Assembly: GCA_023480605.1 (NCBI GenBank)
Contig: JAMCWS010000332.1
Span: 1-13,905, forward strand
From: a bacterium
Lineage (GTDB): Bacteria > Sumerlaeota > Sumerlaeia > MVZB01
Direction: 5' to 3'
Length of the DNA: 13,905 bases
Of this stretch, positions 1-6,108 are shown piece by piece. The position numbers were made by a program, and so were the translations under genes. Under the pieces are notes generated by a model. It was not told the origin of the DNA, did no database searches, and saw nothing but the letters and a program-made list of their open reading frames with translations. Each line of letters opens with the position of its first letter. Positions within the stretch are counted from its first letter, which is position 1.

Positions 1-643
1 AAATGATCTGGGAGGGGGTCGGAATGACGTTGTCGGGCGTTTCCGCATGCGCGCGGCGCGCGCGGCCGGAGACGGGCACGATCGCGTTGATGTTGTATTT
101 GGCCGCTTCGTCCTCGATCGTATATTCGGCCAGAGCACGCGCCGGATCGTCGCCGCCCGCGTCGGACCTGAGCATTGCCGCCCCCGCGATGGCGGACTGC
201 GCGGCGTCGGCGCCGCCGGCAAGGTTGGCGCCCACCTGGGTGGTTTTGGGCGCCGTGGCCGTGGCACGGGCGGCCCCCGCCGTCCCGGCCGGCCCCGGTC
301 GCACGGTCACCGAGCGCAGCGTCCGGGATGCCGACTGCAAAACGGCCCCCGCTTGCAACTGAATGGCCACCGGCTCCAGTCGCACCGGGGCGGCGGCGGT
401 GAAATTCTTCGGCGCCCCGCCGGCTGGATCTGCCGGCGCGGCCGCCAAAAGCGGCAGGCCCGTCAACGCAGCCATTCGCGCCTGGACGTTGTCCGACCAG
501 TTGCGCGAGGCCATCATCTCGGCGCGCGTCGTATACGTCAGGGCGAGCGTCAGCAATGCCAGCACGGCCAGGATGGCGATCACGAGGATGAGGACCGAAC
601 CCTGTCGCCGCCGTGCGGGAGTCATATGAAGTGCATGGTTCAT
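1..643 (-). CDS. gspK: GspK-like minor pseudopilin (3' end outside window)
   Basis: This is the first 214 residues of a protein that runs off the left edge. Residues 10-38 are a prepilin-like leader: RRRQG (11-15) is followed by a hydrophobic helix starting SVLILVIAIL. There is no Glu at position +5 after the predicted cleavage at G15, which is the known peculiarity of GspK among pseudopilins. A family-typical Arg/Glu-rich segment follows (about 40-63). DEAAKYNIN (178-186) matches the conserved 'DE.gK.NIN' core of GspK. Residues about 64-170 are an Ala/Gly/Pro-rich insertion of low complexity. GspK is thought to cap the tip of the type II secretion pseudopilus together with GspI and GspJ. The ATG at 643 overlaps the gspJ stop as ATGA, with GAGG motifs just upstream (GAGGCGAGGCCC), so translation is probably coupled. 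The family call is firm; the exact secretion system is inferred. Confidence 0.82.
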   Translation of the reverse strand, partial: MNHALHMTPARRRQGSVLILVIAILAVLALLTLALTYTTRAEMMASRNWSDNVQARMAALTGLPLLAAAPADPAGGAPKNFTAAAPVRLEPVAIQLQAGAVLQSASRTLRSVTVRPGPAGTAGAARATATAPKTTQVGANLAGGADAAQSAIAGAAMLRSDAGGDDPARALAEYTIEDEAAKYNINAIVPVSGRARRAHAETPDNVIPTPSQII

Positions 644-1566
644 GGGCCTCGCCTCGGGAAACGGGCGTCACCGATCGTCTCTTCGATATTGACGATGGTC
701 TGCAGGATCAGCGTGTCGACAGGCGCGCCCGGCTGATAACTCTCGATCGGGCGGCGGTCGGCGTAAAGCGTCAGGCGCAGGTAAATGCTCGCCGGCAACG
801 GTAACTGCGGCGGCTCGAACGTGCTCGAAAATCCCGAGTCCCACGCCGTGACCCAGCCCTGCTGGTCCACGGGCGCGTTGGGATTCCAATAGAGCAAGTC
901 CAACCCCAACACGCCGAAGGCCAGCGGCACCGGGCCGCTCATGAGCAGGTTGCCCGACGCATCCTCGATCACGACCGATCGCAGCAACACGTGCGATTGG
1001 CCGTCGAAATCGCCGATCTGGTAACTGACGGTCTTGACCACGCTTTGCGGTTGCGGCGGATTCGTGTAAATGTTGAACGTGATCCGGTCGTCGCCGAAAC
1101 GCGCGTCCACGTCCACGTTGGCGTCGTCCAGGTCGATCCGGCCGACAAAACTGGGCCGCTCGTAATGAAAATCGAGCAGTGCGTGCCGGTCCGTCACCAA
1201 CGGGTCGGTGATGTCGCCGTCGTCGTCCAGGCCGTCCACGACCTCCTCGTCCACTTTGCCGTCGCTGTCTTCGTCGCGCCCGTCGCCAAAGGCCAGCGTC
1301 GCGTCCAGGGCCTGGAGCAGCGAGTCCGTGCCGAGCGTATTGATCCCCTTGAGCTCGTCGCCCATCGTGGTCAGGGCGGCGCGGCCGTTGCGCAGCGCGT
1401 CCAGGCGCGCCTCGGCGCTGCTCTGCGCCCGGCTGATCTGAAGATAAGCCGTGTATACTCCCGCCATGAAGGCCGTGGCGACGGCCATGGCCACCAGCAA
1501 TTCCACCAGGCTGAAAGCGCGCCGGCCGGAGGCGGGGCGGCCCGCTTTAATTGAAGCGCAGCTCAT
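640..1566 (-). CDS. gspJ: GspJ-like minor pseudopilin with an EF-hand-like acidic loop
   Basis: A 308-residue protein with a type IV prepilin N-terminus: RRA (15-17) then FSLVELLVAM, with Glu at +5 (E22) and a membrane helix at about 18-40. The residue before the cleavage point is Ala rather than the usual Gly. Being third in an H-I-J-K series and followed by gspK supports GspJ, a tip subunit of the type II secretion pseudopilus processed by prepilin peptidase. The reading frame is open to a GTG at 1587. The ATG at 1566 is the better start because AGGAGG lies six bases before it, inside the end of gspI; the two genes then overlap by 20 bp. Residues about 98-118 are strongly acidic and contain DEDSDGKVDEE and DDDGD, resembling a calcium-binding loop. 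At 308 residues it is longer than classical GspJ (about 200), so it could also be described as a generic prepilin-type protein. Confidence 0.78.
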   Translation of the reverse strand: MSCASIKAGRPASGRRAFSLVELLVAMAVATAFMAGVYTAYLQISRAQSSAEARLDALRNGRAALTTMGDELKGINTLGTDSLLQALDATLAFGDGRDEDSDGKVDEEVVDGLDDDGDITDPLVTDRHALLDFHYERPSFVGRIDLDDANVDVDARFGDDRITFNIYTNPPQPQSVVKTVSYQIGDFDGQSHVLLRSVVIEDASGNLLMSGPVPLAFGVLGLDLLYWNPNAPVDQQGWVTAWDSGFSSTFEPPQLPLPASIYLRLTLYADRRPIESYQPGAPVDTLILQTIVNIEETIGDARFPRRGP

Positions 1567-1987
1567 ACACCACCTCCTGCGATTCACGGAAGCCGGGGGC
1601 GTACCGGATGATCACGCGCGCCACGCCGGGCGTCCCCCGCGGGTCGTCGGCGGGGTAAAGCAGCGACGCCCCGCTGAACGAATAACTCAGGCGCGGTTCC
1701 ATGGAGAAAACGATCGGCGTGGTCGGCTGGGGCAGTATGCGGATCTCGCTGCGCAGCACCCCCGTGGCGTCGGGCGCCGAGTCGTCGCGCCGGATCTCTT
1801 CGGCTTTCATCTGCGCCAGGGCGGCGGCTTCGCTCAAGAGTTCGGCGTCGCTTTCGGCACGCAACAGATACGGAAAGACGGCGGCCACCGCCAGGACGCC
1901 CGCCGTGAGGATGGTCATCCCCACCAGAACCTCCAGGAGCGAAAAACCCGACCGGGCCAAGTGCGTGTGCGTGCGGCGTGAGATCAT
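1547..1987 (-). CDS. gspI: GspI/PilV-like minor pseudopilin
   Basis: A 146-residue protein with the clearest prepilin signature in the operon: RSG (12-14) followed by FSLLEVLVGMTILTAG, with Glu at +5 (E19) and a helix at about 15-37. The rest is a small soluble domain with no recognisable motif. Its length is close to GspI (about 120-130). By position between H and J it should be GspI, which forms the pseudopilus tip with GspJ and GspK. It is 33 bp downstream of gspH. No strong ribosome site sits at the usual distance: AAGGA is about 13 bases from the ATG, which may lower expression or rely on coupling. PilV/PulI-type proteins share the same N-terminus, so the I assignment rests on gene order. 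Confidence 0.78.
   Translation of the reverse strand: MISRRTHTHLARSGFSLLEVLVGMTILTAGVLAVAAVFPYLLRAESDAELLSEAAALAQMKAEEIRRDDSAPDATGVLRSEIRILPQPTTPIVFSMEPRLSYSFSGASLLYPADDPRGTPGVARVIIRYAPGFRESQEVVYELRFN
1567..1578 (-). promoter_or_regulatory. Ribosome binding site deciding the gspJ start
   Basis: Read on the minus strand, AGGAGG sits six bases before the ATG at 1566 (AGGAGGTGGTGT then ATG). It lies inside the last codons of gspI and inside the longer GTG-started reading frame. This makes the ATG at 1566 clearly preferable to the upstream GTG at 1587. Confidence 0.8.
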
Positions 1988-2020
1988 CGATGGCGTTTCG
2001 TCCTTGTCGGGGACGCCGGG

Positions 2021-2563
2021 TTAAGGCACCCGTTGTCTCGCGAATACCTTGGCCTGGCCCGTCGGGCCGTAAAGTTTGATCGTAAAATAATTCGCCGGAT
2101 CGGACTTGTCGCCCGCCAGCTTGAAATAGAGGCGGGCGTTGGTCGAGCTGCCGTCGTGATTGAAGAGCGCGTAAATGATGTTCAGACTTGGAGTGCCAAA
2201 ACGGCGCATCCCCGAAAAGGCGTCGAGTTGCACGCGCGGGTCGATCCCCTCGGGCGTCGTGATTTTGGGTACGATGGTCGTGCCGAACGCGTCGGTTTCA
2301 TCCACCCAGAAAATGTGGTGAATCAAGTCGATGCGGACGGCGCACGTGGTATTCTTGGCAATGGCGTAGGCACGCGCCAGCGAAAAGGCGTGCACGATTC
2401 GCTTGGTGGCGTGTTCGACCGGCAGTTCGTGCTCGTAAAGCTTATAGCCGGCCAATCCGATGACCGACAGGATCATGCTGAGCACGACGGCGGCCATCAC
2501 TTCCACGCTCGAAAAAGCGCGGGTACGGCGCGAAGGATTGGTAAATGACTGAACCAGCCGCAT
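2021..2563 (-). CDS. gspH: GspH-like minor pseudopilin
   Basis: A 180-residue protein with a prepilin N-terminus: RRTRA (12-16) then FSSVEVMAAVVLSM, with Glu at +5 (E21) and a membrane helix at about 17-38. The SS at +2/+3 is unusual (TL or SL is common), and Ala precedes the cleavage point. The soluble part looks like GspH/FimT: a charged helical segment (HATKRIVHAFSLARAYAIA) is followed by beta-rich sequence ending in a GPTGQ turn. Adjacent start codons are GTG at 2566 and ATG at 2563; the ATG is chosen, although no close Shine-Dalgarno is visible. It is the first gene of the operon. The major pseudopilin gspG and the GspC-F motor genes are not in the window. Confidence 0.75.
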   Translation of the reverse strand: MRLVQSFTNPSRRTRAFSSVEVMAAVVLSMILSVIGLAGYKLYEHELPVEHATKRIVHAFSLARAYAIAKNTTCAVRIDLIHHIFWVDETDAFGTTIVPKITTPEGIDPRVQLDAFSGMRRFGTPSLNIIYALFNHDGSSTNARLYFKLAGDKSDPANYFTIKLYGPTGQAKVFARQRVP

Positions 2564-2669
2564 CACGTGTTCGCTGAAGCGCTCGCCTCCCGCCGTAAAT
2601 GCCCGTGCGCCAACCTTCTGTATCTCGCTTTAACCTTAAGAACGATAAGATTAAAGCCAATCACCAAGG

Positions 2670-2698
2670 AGGATATAACTCGCCGGGTAAGGTGTCAA
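2670..2698 (-). promoter_or_regulatory. Predicted sigma70 promoter of the pseudopilin operon
   Basis: On the minus strand a perfect TTGACA (2693-2698) is followed after 17 bases by TATCCT (2670-2675), which keeps the key T1, A2 and T6 of the -10 box. Transcription would begin near 2663 and leave a leader of about 100 bases before gspH. The call is based on sequence match only. Confidence 0.5.
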
Positions 2699-2889
2699 TC
2701 GAACTTGACCACAAAAGGTGATCCAACGCTAATTAACTCATCCAAACCTCATTATAGCCGTTTCGGCGCCGTAACGCACCCAAAATGCGGTATCCGGACG
2801 GTAAAATCAAGTACCGTCGCGGGTAAACCGGCCTTCGTGCCCGTCTCGTCTCCGCCGCCGCGCCGCTGCCCCATGAGCTAAAAAAAAGG

Positions 2890-2918
2890 TTGCAGGCTTT
2901 ACGATATTCGGATATGAA
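2890..2918 (+). promoter_or_regulatory. Possible promoter of the Rrf2 gene
   Basis: TTGCAG (2890-2895) and TATGAA (2913-2918) are separated by 17 bases in the most AT-rich stretch upstream of the Rrf2 gene. The imperfect dyad ATATTCGGATAT (2905-2916) overlaps the -10 region, and a second dyad (2949-2965) lies about 30 bp downstream. Rrf2 proteins often repress their own promoter by binding such dyads. Box matches are moderate, so this is tentative. Confidence 0.3.
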
Positions 2919-2948
2919 AATATTTGATTTTCCGGCCAATCGGGGGCA

Positions 2949-2965
2949 GCCTGATATTTTCAGGC
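2949..2965. repeat. Inverted repeat upstream of the Rrf2 gene (possible operator)
   Basis: Six-base arms GCCTGA and TCAGGC flank an AT-rich 5-base centre (TATTT). The site lies between the predicted promoter and the Rrf2 start. It could be an operator or a small hairpin in the leader; nothing in the sequence separates the two. Confidence 0.35.
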
Positions 2966-3126
2966 CGATGGCGCCACGACGGCGCGCTGCAACGCACGGC
3001 GCCCGTTTTGGCAGGTCGGCGCGCTTACGGTTCAACTCGTCTTGTCGGCGCGGCCCATTACGGCCGATCGGGCATCGAAATCGCCCGGCGCCGGCGCCGC
3101 CATCCCCTTAGCGAGGAGTCTCAGCC

Positions 3127-3570
3127 ATGTTTTCCCAAACCAGTGAATACGCGATCCGGGCGCTCTCGATCCTGGCCCGCTATCCACGCGATCAGTTCAT
3201 CCTGGTCGGCACGTTGGCCGCCAGCGCCGACCTGCCGCATCACTACCTGAGCAAAATCCTGCAAAACCTGGTGCGCATGCAGATCCTCGAGTCGCGCAAG
3301 GGCAGCAAGGGCGGATTCCGTCTGGCGCGCGACCCCGACCAGATCACCCTTTACCAGATCGTCGACGCGATCGAGAATCTCAACACCGTGCGCCGTTGCC
3401 TCCTCGGGCAGGCCGAGTGCTCCGACGACCGCGCCTGCCCCCTGCACGAATTCTGGATCCGCCAGACCAACGACTACCTCAACACGCTCCAGACCACCTC
3501 GCTCGGTGACCTCGTGCGCTTCGACGGCAAGCTGCGTTCGACCGCCAAGCCGGGCGCGCCCACACAATAA
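3127..3570 (+). CDS. Rrf2-family transcriptional regulator, probable Fe-S sensor
   Basis: A 147-residue protein of typical Rrf2 length. The N-terminus (FSQTSEYAIRALSILA) and the winged helix-turn-helix are characteristic, including LSKILQNLVRMQIL (41-54) and the wing SRKGSKGGFRLARDP (56-70). Three cysteines, C91, C98 and C104 (CX6CX5C), sit where IscR, NsrR and RsrR hold an iron-sulfur cluster, so the protein may sense iron-sulfur status, nitric oxide or redox state. The start is supported by GAGGAG eight bases before the ATG. No isc/suf or nitric-oxide gene is adjacent, so the regulon cannot be read from this window. The gene stands alone on the plus strand and may mainly control distant targets. 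The family is secure; the cluster type is inferred. Confidence 0.9.
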   Translation: MFSQTSEYAIRALSILARYPRDQFILVGTLAASADLPHHYLSKILQNLVRMQILESRKGSKGGFRLARDPDQITLYQIVDAIENLNTVRRCLLGQAECSDDRACPLHEFWIRQTNDYLNTLQTTSLGDLVRFDGKLRSTAKPGAPTQ

Positions 3571-3596
3571 ACCCTCATCACGGCGTCGATCCAGGG

Positions 3597-3608
3597 CGTG
3601 TTAACACG
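3597..3608. repeat. Perfect 12-bp palindrome after the Rrf2 gene
   Basis: CGTGTTAACACG is a gapless palindrome 27 bp past the Rrf2 stop. It is the size of a dimeric regulator site. No plus-strand gene follows it, so its role is open. Confidence 0.3.
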
Positions 3609-3671
3609 ATAAAGCCTGCTTTTTCAGAGACCTGCATGAAATCGTGTGATGGTGCGCCAGCCTCTCGATAC

Positions 3672-3700
3672 TCCTTCGTGCCTTCGCGCATTTGTGTGAG
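3672..3700. repeat. Short periodic TTCGTG-type repeat
   Basis: Three near-repeats of an 8-9 base unit (CTTCGTGC, CTTCGCGC, ATTTGTGTG) stand in tandem between the Rrf2 and hydrolase genes. The complementary strand reads as degenerate CACGAAG/GCGAAG units, similar in style to the ACGAAA repeats at 12540-12663. It may be a fragment of an interspersed repeat. Confidence 0.35.
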
Positions 3701-3770
3701 ATATCTTGTTGCTCAGTCTTGGATGACCAAGTATCACATGATTATTACATTACTATTACATTCTGCTTTG

Positions 3771-4661
3771 TTATCGCGAACTCGTTCGCTCGCCGGCCGC
3801 CGATCCGGCCGCCGCGTCTTTTGCCACCGAATTTATCCACTCCATCACAAACCGAGCCGCTTCGCGCGCGCAGGCGGGGAGGATTGGATGCGGGGCGCCC
3901 GGGATAATCCGGCTCCGAAACCGGCATACCGGGGCAAGCACCCTCTCCAGCACGGCGACTTCTTCGCGTACCGGCACGATCCGGTCGGCCGCGCCCCCCA
4001 GGTAAGCCACCGGCATGCCGATCTCGTTCAGGCGCCCTCGGAAATCAGCGTGCTGGATGAGGCGAAGCCGGTTCATTAGCGCCCGCCGACCGCGCCGACC
4101 GCGCACCGCTGCAAACGGCGGCGTGGCGCCATCAAGCCCCGGCACCGGCGCCCCGGCATAATGCGCCACGCGCGCCAGATACAAATCCATTCCCTTCTCG
4201 AACACCCGCCGCGGAACAAGACGCAATCCCGCCCGCGCCGCACCCACCTGGAACGGATGTGGCGGACGCGTGAATCCCCCCGCCAGGATGAGCGACGCCG
4301 CGCATCCGGGGTAGTCCAACGCGAATTGCCAACCCACCAGCGAACCGAACGACTCGGCCAGCACGTGGACCGGCCGGCCGTCCAATCGGCCGATCAGGCG
4401 CGCAAGCGACGCGGCGTGATCGACCAGCGTCCACTCGGCCTGGCGCGGATAGGCCGTTTCGACCAGGCGCGTTGCGCGGGCCAGATGCGGCCGCAACCAC
4501 CCCAACGGTGTCCAGTCGCCATGAACGCCCGGCAGGTAAACGACCGTCGGCGCACCCGAATGCTCGGACATACACTCCGCCGGGCGCACCACCAGATCCA
4601 TGGCGGTGTCGAGCAATTCGTCGACATACGGCGTTGGCGTCTGAGTAACTCCACCCAACAT
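3771..4661 (-). CDS. Alpha/beta-fold hydrolase
   Basis: A 296-residue protein with a classical alpha/beta hydrolase layout. It has an oxyanion-hole type segment VVYLPGVHGDW (40-50), the nucleophile elbow HVLAESFGSLVG (99-110) with Ser104 (A-x-S-x-G, Ala replacing the first Gly), a lid-like region (about 130-205), the acid in GGAADRIVP (Asp226) and the base in GAPHPIL (His258). The triad is complete, so an active esterase, lipase or similar enzyme is likely; the substrate is unknown. The frame is open far upstream into the insertion sequence, but the ATG at 4661 has GGAG eight bases before it and begins where family-like sequence begins. An in-frame ATG at 4739, inside the insertion sequence, would add 26 residues, partly encoded by its terminal repeat. 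There is no signal peptide. The insertion sequence ends only 44 bp upstream and has probably replaced the native promoter. Confidence 0.8.
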   Translation of the reverse strand: MLGGVTQTPTPYVDELLDTAMDLVVRPAECMSEHSGAPTVVYLPGVHGDWTPLGWLRPHLARATRLVETAYPRQAEWTLVDHAASLARLIGRLDGRPVHVLAESFGSLVGWQFALDYPGCAASLILAGGFTRPPHPFQVGAARAGLRLVPRRVFEKGMDLYLARVAHYAGAPVPGLDGATPPFAAVRGRRGRRALMNRLRLIQHADFRGRLNEIGMPVAYLGGAADRIVPVREEVAVLERVLAPVCRFRSRIIPGAPHPILPACAREAARFVMEWINSVAKDAAAGSAAGERTSSR

Positions 4662-4704
4662 GCTGCAAACTCCGTTTGGCAATTGGTCTTTCCAGGGGAT
4701 GGAG

Positions 4705-4730
4705 TAGTGTAAAGCGTTTTCTGTAATTTG
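4705..4730 (+). repeat. IS256 terminal inverted repeat, left
   Basis: Begins TAGTGTAAAG and ends TTTTCTGTAATTTG. It matches the reverse complement of 6083-6108 at 20 of 26 positions; the mismatches cluster at positions 8-12. Read outward on the minus strand, the repeat encodes ITENALHYS in frame with the hydrolase. Confidence 0.85.
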
Positions 4731-4775
4731 ATATGCCATCCGTATTGGGTATCGGTTTGGTTTAGGGTTAGCCTT

Positions 4776-4813
4776 GTCCGTTCCCAGGGGGGCTAGCCCC
4801 CCTGGGAACGGAC
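4776..4813. terminator. 38-bp perfect palindrome behind the transposase (possible terminator)
   Basis: GTCCGTTCCCAGGGGGGCT (4776-4794) is followed without a gap by its exact reverse complement (4795-4813). On the minus strand it begins 9 bp after the transposase stop. As RNA it would form a very stable GC-rich hairpin. No T-run follows on either strand, so it is not a textbook intrinsic terminator. It may still stop transcription or block readthrough between the element and its flanks. Its perfect symmetry is unusual. Confidence 0.5.
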
Positions 4814-4822
4814 TGGTTTGTT

Positions 4823-6010
4823 TCAGCGTCGTTCCATGTTCAAATAACGCTTCTCCTCGCCCTGCCACTTCTCGCTCAGCTCCAGGATCATGGCCCCGAA
4901 CAGCCGGATTGCCGAGCCCTCGTTGGGAAAGATCGACACCTTGCGCGTGCGCTTGCGGAACTCGCGCATCTGCCGCTCGATCATGTTGGTCGTCCGCAGC
5001 CGCCGCCGGTGCTCCCGGGGAAACCCCAGCACCGCCAGCGTGTCCTCCACCCCCGCCCGCAATGCCTTGGCCATCTTGGGCAGGCGCTTCTCCCACTTGA
5101 CCGCCACGGCCTCGGCCGCCGCCAAGCAGGCCTCCGGCTCTTCGCTGGTGGCGTAGATCGCCTTGAGGTCCCGCGCCAGTTCCACCCGGTCCTGCCAGGC
5201 GGCCTTGTTCAAAAGCTCGCGCATCAGGTGCACCTGGCAGCGCTGCCACCCCGTCCCCTGGAAGTGTTTGGCCAGCGCCTTGCGGATGCCCTGGTGGGCG
5301 TCGCTGACCACCAGTTCCACCCCGCGCAGGCCGCGGCCCTTGAGCTCGCCGAAGACCTCGCCCCACATGGCCTCGCTCTCCGAGTCCCCAAGGCCGTAGC
5401 TCAGCACGTCGCGCCGGCCCTCTTCGTCGATGCCGCAGACCACCAGCACCGCCGCCGGCTCAATCCGCCCGCCCCGGCGCACCTTCTCGTAGCGCGCGTC
5501 GACGATCAGGTAGGGATACTGGTGCGCCTCCAGCGGCCGCTCGCGCCACTTGCGCACCTGCTCGTCCAACTCGGCCGCGGCCCGGCTGACCAGCCCCGGC
5601 GACACCTCGAAGCCCCCCATCGCCTCCAGCACGTCATTGACCTCGCGGGTGGAGACCCCCTTGACGAACATCTCCTGCAGCGTCATCAGCAAGGCCTTCT
5701 CGGTGCGCTGGTAGCGCTCGAAAAGCGTCGGGCGGAAGCCGCCCTCGCGCACCTGGGGCACCTGGAACTCCAACTCGCCCAGGCGTGTCTTCATCGTGCG
5801 CGGCTTGGTGCCATTGCGCTGGCCCTGGCGAGCGCTGGTGCGCTCGTAAGGCTCGGCGCCAAGGTGGCGGGCGACCTGTCCCTCCAGCGCGTGCTGGACC
5901 GCGATCTGGACCATCTCCTTCAGGACGTCGGCGGTGACGAATAGGCCGTCGCCGGCTTCGATCGCCTCTTGACTGGCCTGACCGTTTGGGTTTCTCATGT
6001 TCTTGACCAT
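4823..6010 (-). CDS. IS256-family (mutator-type) transposase
   Basis: A 395-residue transposase, the usual length for the family. The catalytic DDE residues are visible: Asp171 (LIVDARYEKVR), Asp237 (LVVSDAHQGIRKAL) and Glu345 (TNMIERQMREFRKRTRKV). The C-x2-H pair of the insertion domain (C258, H261, in RCQVHLMREL) is also present. The N-terminal part includes VARHLGAEPYER, the typical DNA-binding region. The enzyme cuts and pastes its element through the terminal repeats. The frame is open to 6079, but the ATG at 6010 has AAGGAG seven bases upstream and gives the family-typical N-terminus. No frameshift or missing motif is seen, so it is probably functional. Confidence 0.95.
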   Translation of the reverse strand: MVKNMRNPNGQASQEAIEAGDGLFVTADVLKEMVQIAVQHALEGQVARHLGAEPYERTSARQGQRNGTKPRTMKTRLGELEFQVPQVREGGFRPTLFERYQRTEKALLMTLQEMFVKGVSTREVNDVLEAMGGFEVSPGLVSRAAAELDEQVRKWRERPLEAHQYPYLIVDARYEKVRRGGRIEPAAVLVVCGIDEEGRRDVLSYGLGDSESEAMWGEVFGELKGRGLRGVELVVSDAHQGIRKALAKHFQGTGWQRCQVHLMRELLNKAAWQDRVELARDLKAIYATSEEPEACLAAAEAVAVKWEKRLPKMAKALRAGVEDTLAVLGFPREHRRRLRTTNMIERQMREFRKRTRKVSIFPNEGSAIRLFGAMILELSEKWQGEEKRYLNMERR

Positions 6011-6082
6011 CGCTGTGCTCCTTCGTCGGTTAGTTTCTTGGTCGATACCAACCAACACGAGCGGCATGGCGATGGTCAATCG

Positions 6083-6108
6083 CGAATTACAGAAAATAAG
6101 CTACACTA
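6083..6108 (-). repeat. IS256 terminal inverted repeat, right
   Basis: The partner of 4705-4730. On the plus strand it begins CGAATTACAG and ends GCTACACTA. It directly abuts the truncated sulfatase and supplies an in-frame TAA (6097-6099) just ahead of the sulfatase frame. Confidence 0.85.

Larger units (their letters stand above)
2567..3126. other. Gene-free divergent intergenic region with dyads
   Basis: About 560 bp between the leftward pseudopilin operon and the rightward Rrf2 gene. The open frames crossing it have no start signals or recognisable protein features. It contains the operon promoter, an A-run (2881-2887), and dyads at 2797-2818 (GACGGTA, 8-base gap, TACCGTC), 2905-2916 (ATATTCGGATAT) and 2949-2965 (GCCTGA, 5-base gap, TCAGGC). 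Local base composition is more AT-rich than the neighbouring genes, as expected for regulatory DNA. Confidence 0.6.
4705..6108 (-). mobile_element. IS256-family insertion sequence, structurally complete
   Basis: This 1404-bp element is bounded by imperfect inverted repeats (4705-4730 and 6083-6108, 20 of 26 positions matching) and holds one intact DDE transposase with a strong ribosome site. Length, terminal repeat size and transposase all fit the IS256 family. The 8 bp on the two sides (GGATGGAG left, TCCCCCAA right) are not duplicates, although IS256 elements normally make 8-9 bp target duplications. Together with the beheaded sulfatase at the right end, this suggests a deletion or recombination after insertion. 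The space between the transposase stop and the left repeat holds a long perfect palindrome. Confidence 0.85.

Noticed and set aside
3121..3567. Minus-strand open frame opposite the Rrf2 gene
   Set aside because: It is a shadow. The plus strand encodes a full-length Rrf2 protein with a ribosome site and conserved motifs.
4662..5366. N-terminal extension of the hydrolase frame to 531 residues
   Set aside because: This part overlaps the transposase in another phase and gives Gly/Arg/Ala-rich low-complexity sequence. The hydrolase domain and a GGAG ribosome site begin at 4661.
5009..5944. Plus-strand open frame of 311 codons over the transposase
   Set aside because: It is antisense to the IS256 transposase and rich in Leu/His/Ala/Arg from complementary GC-rich codons. 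The transposase on the other strand has all catalytic residues.
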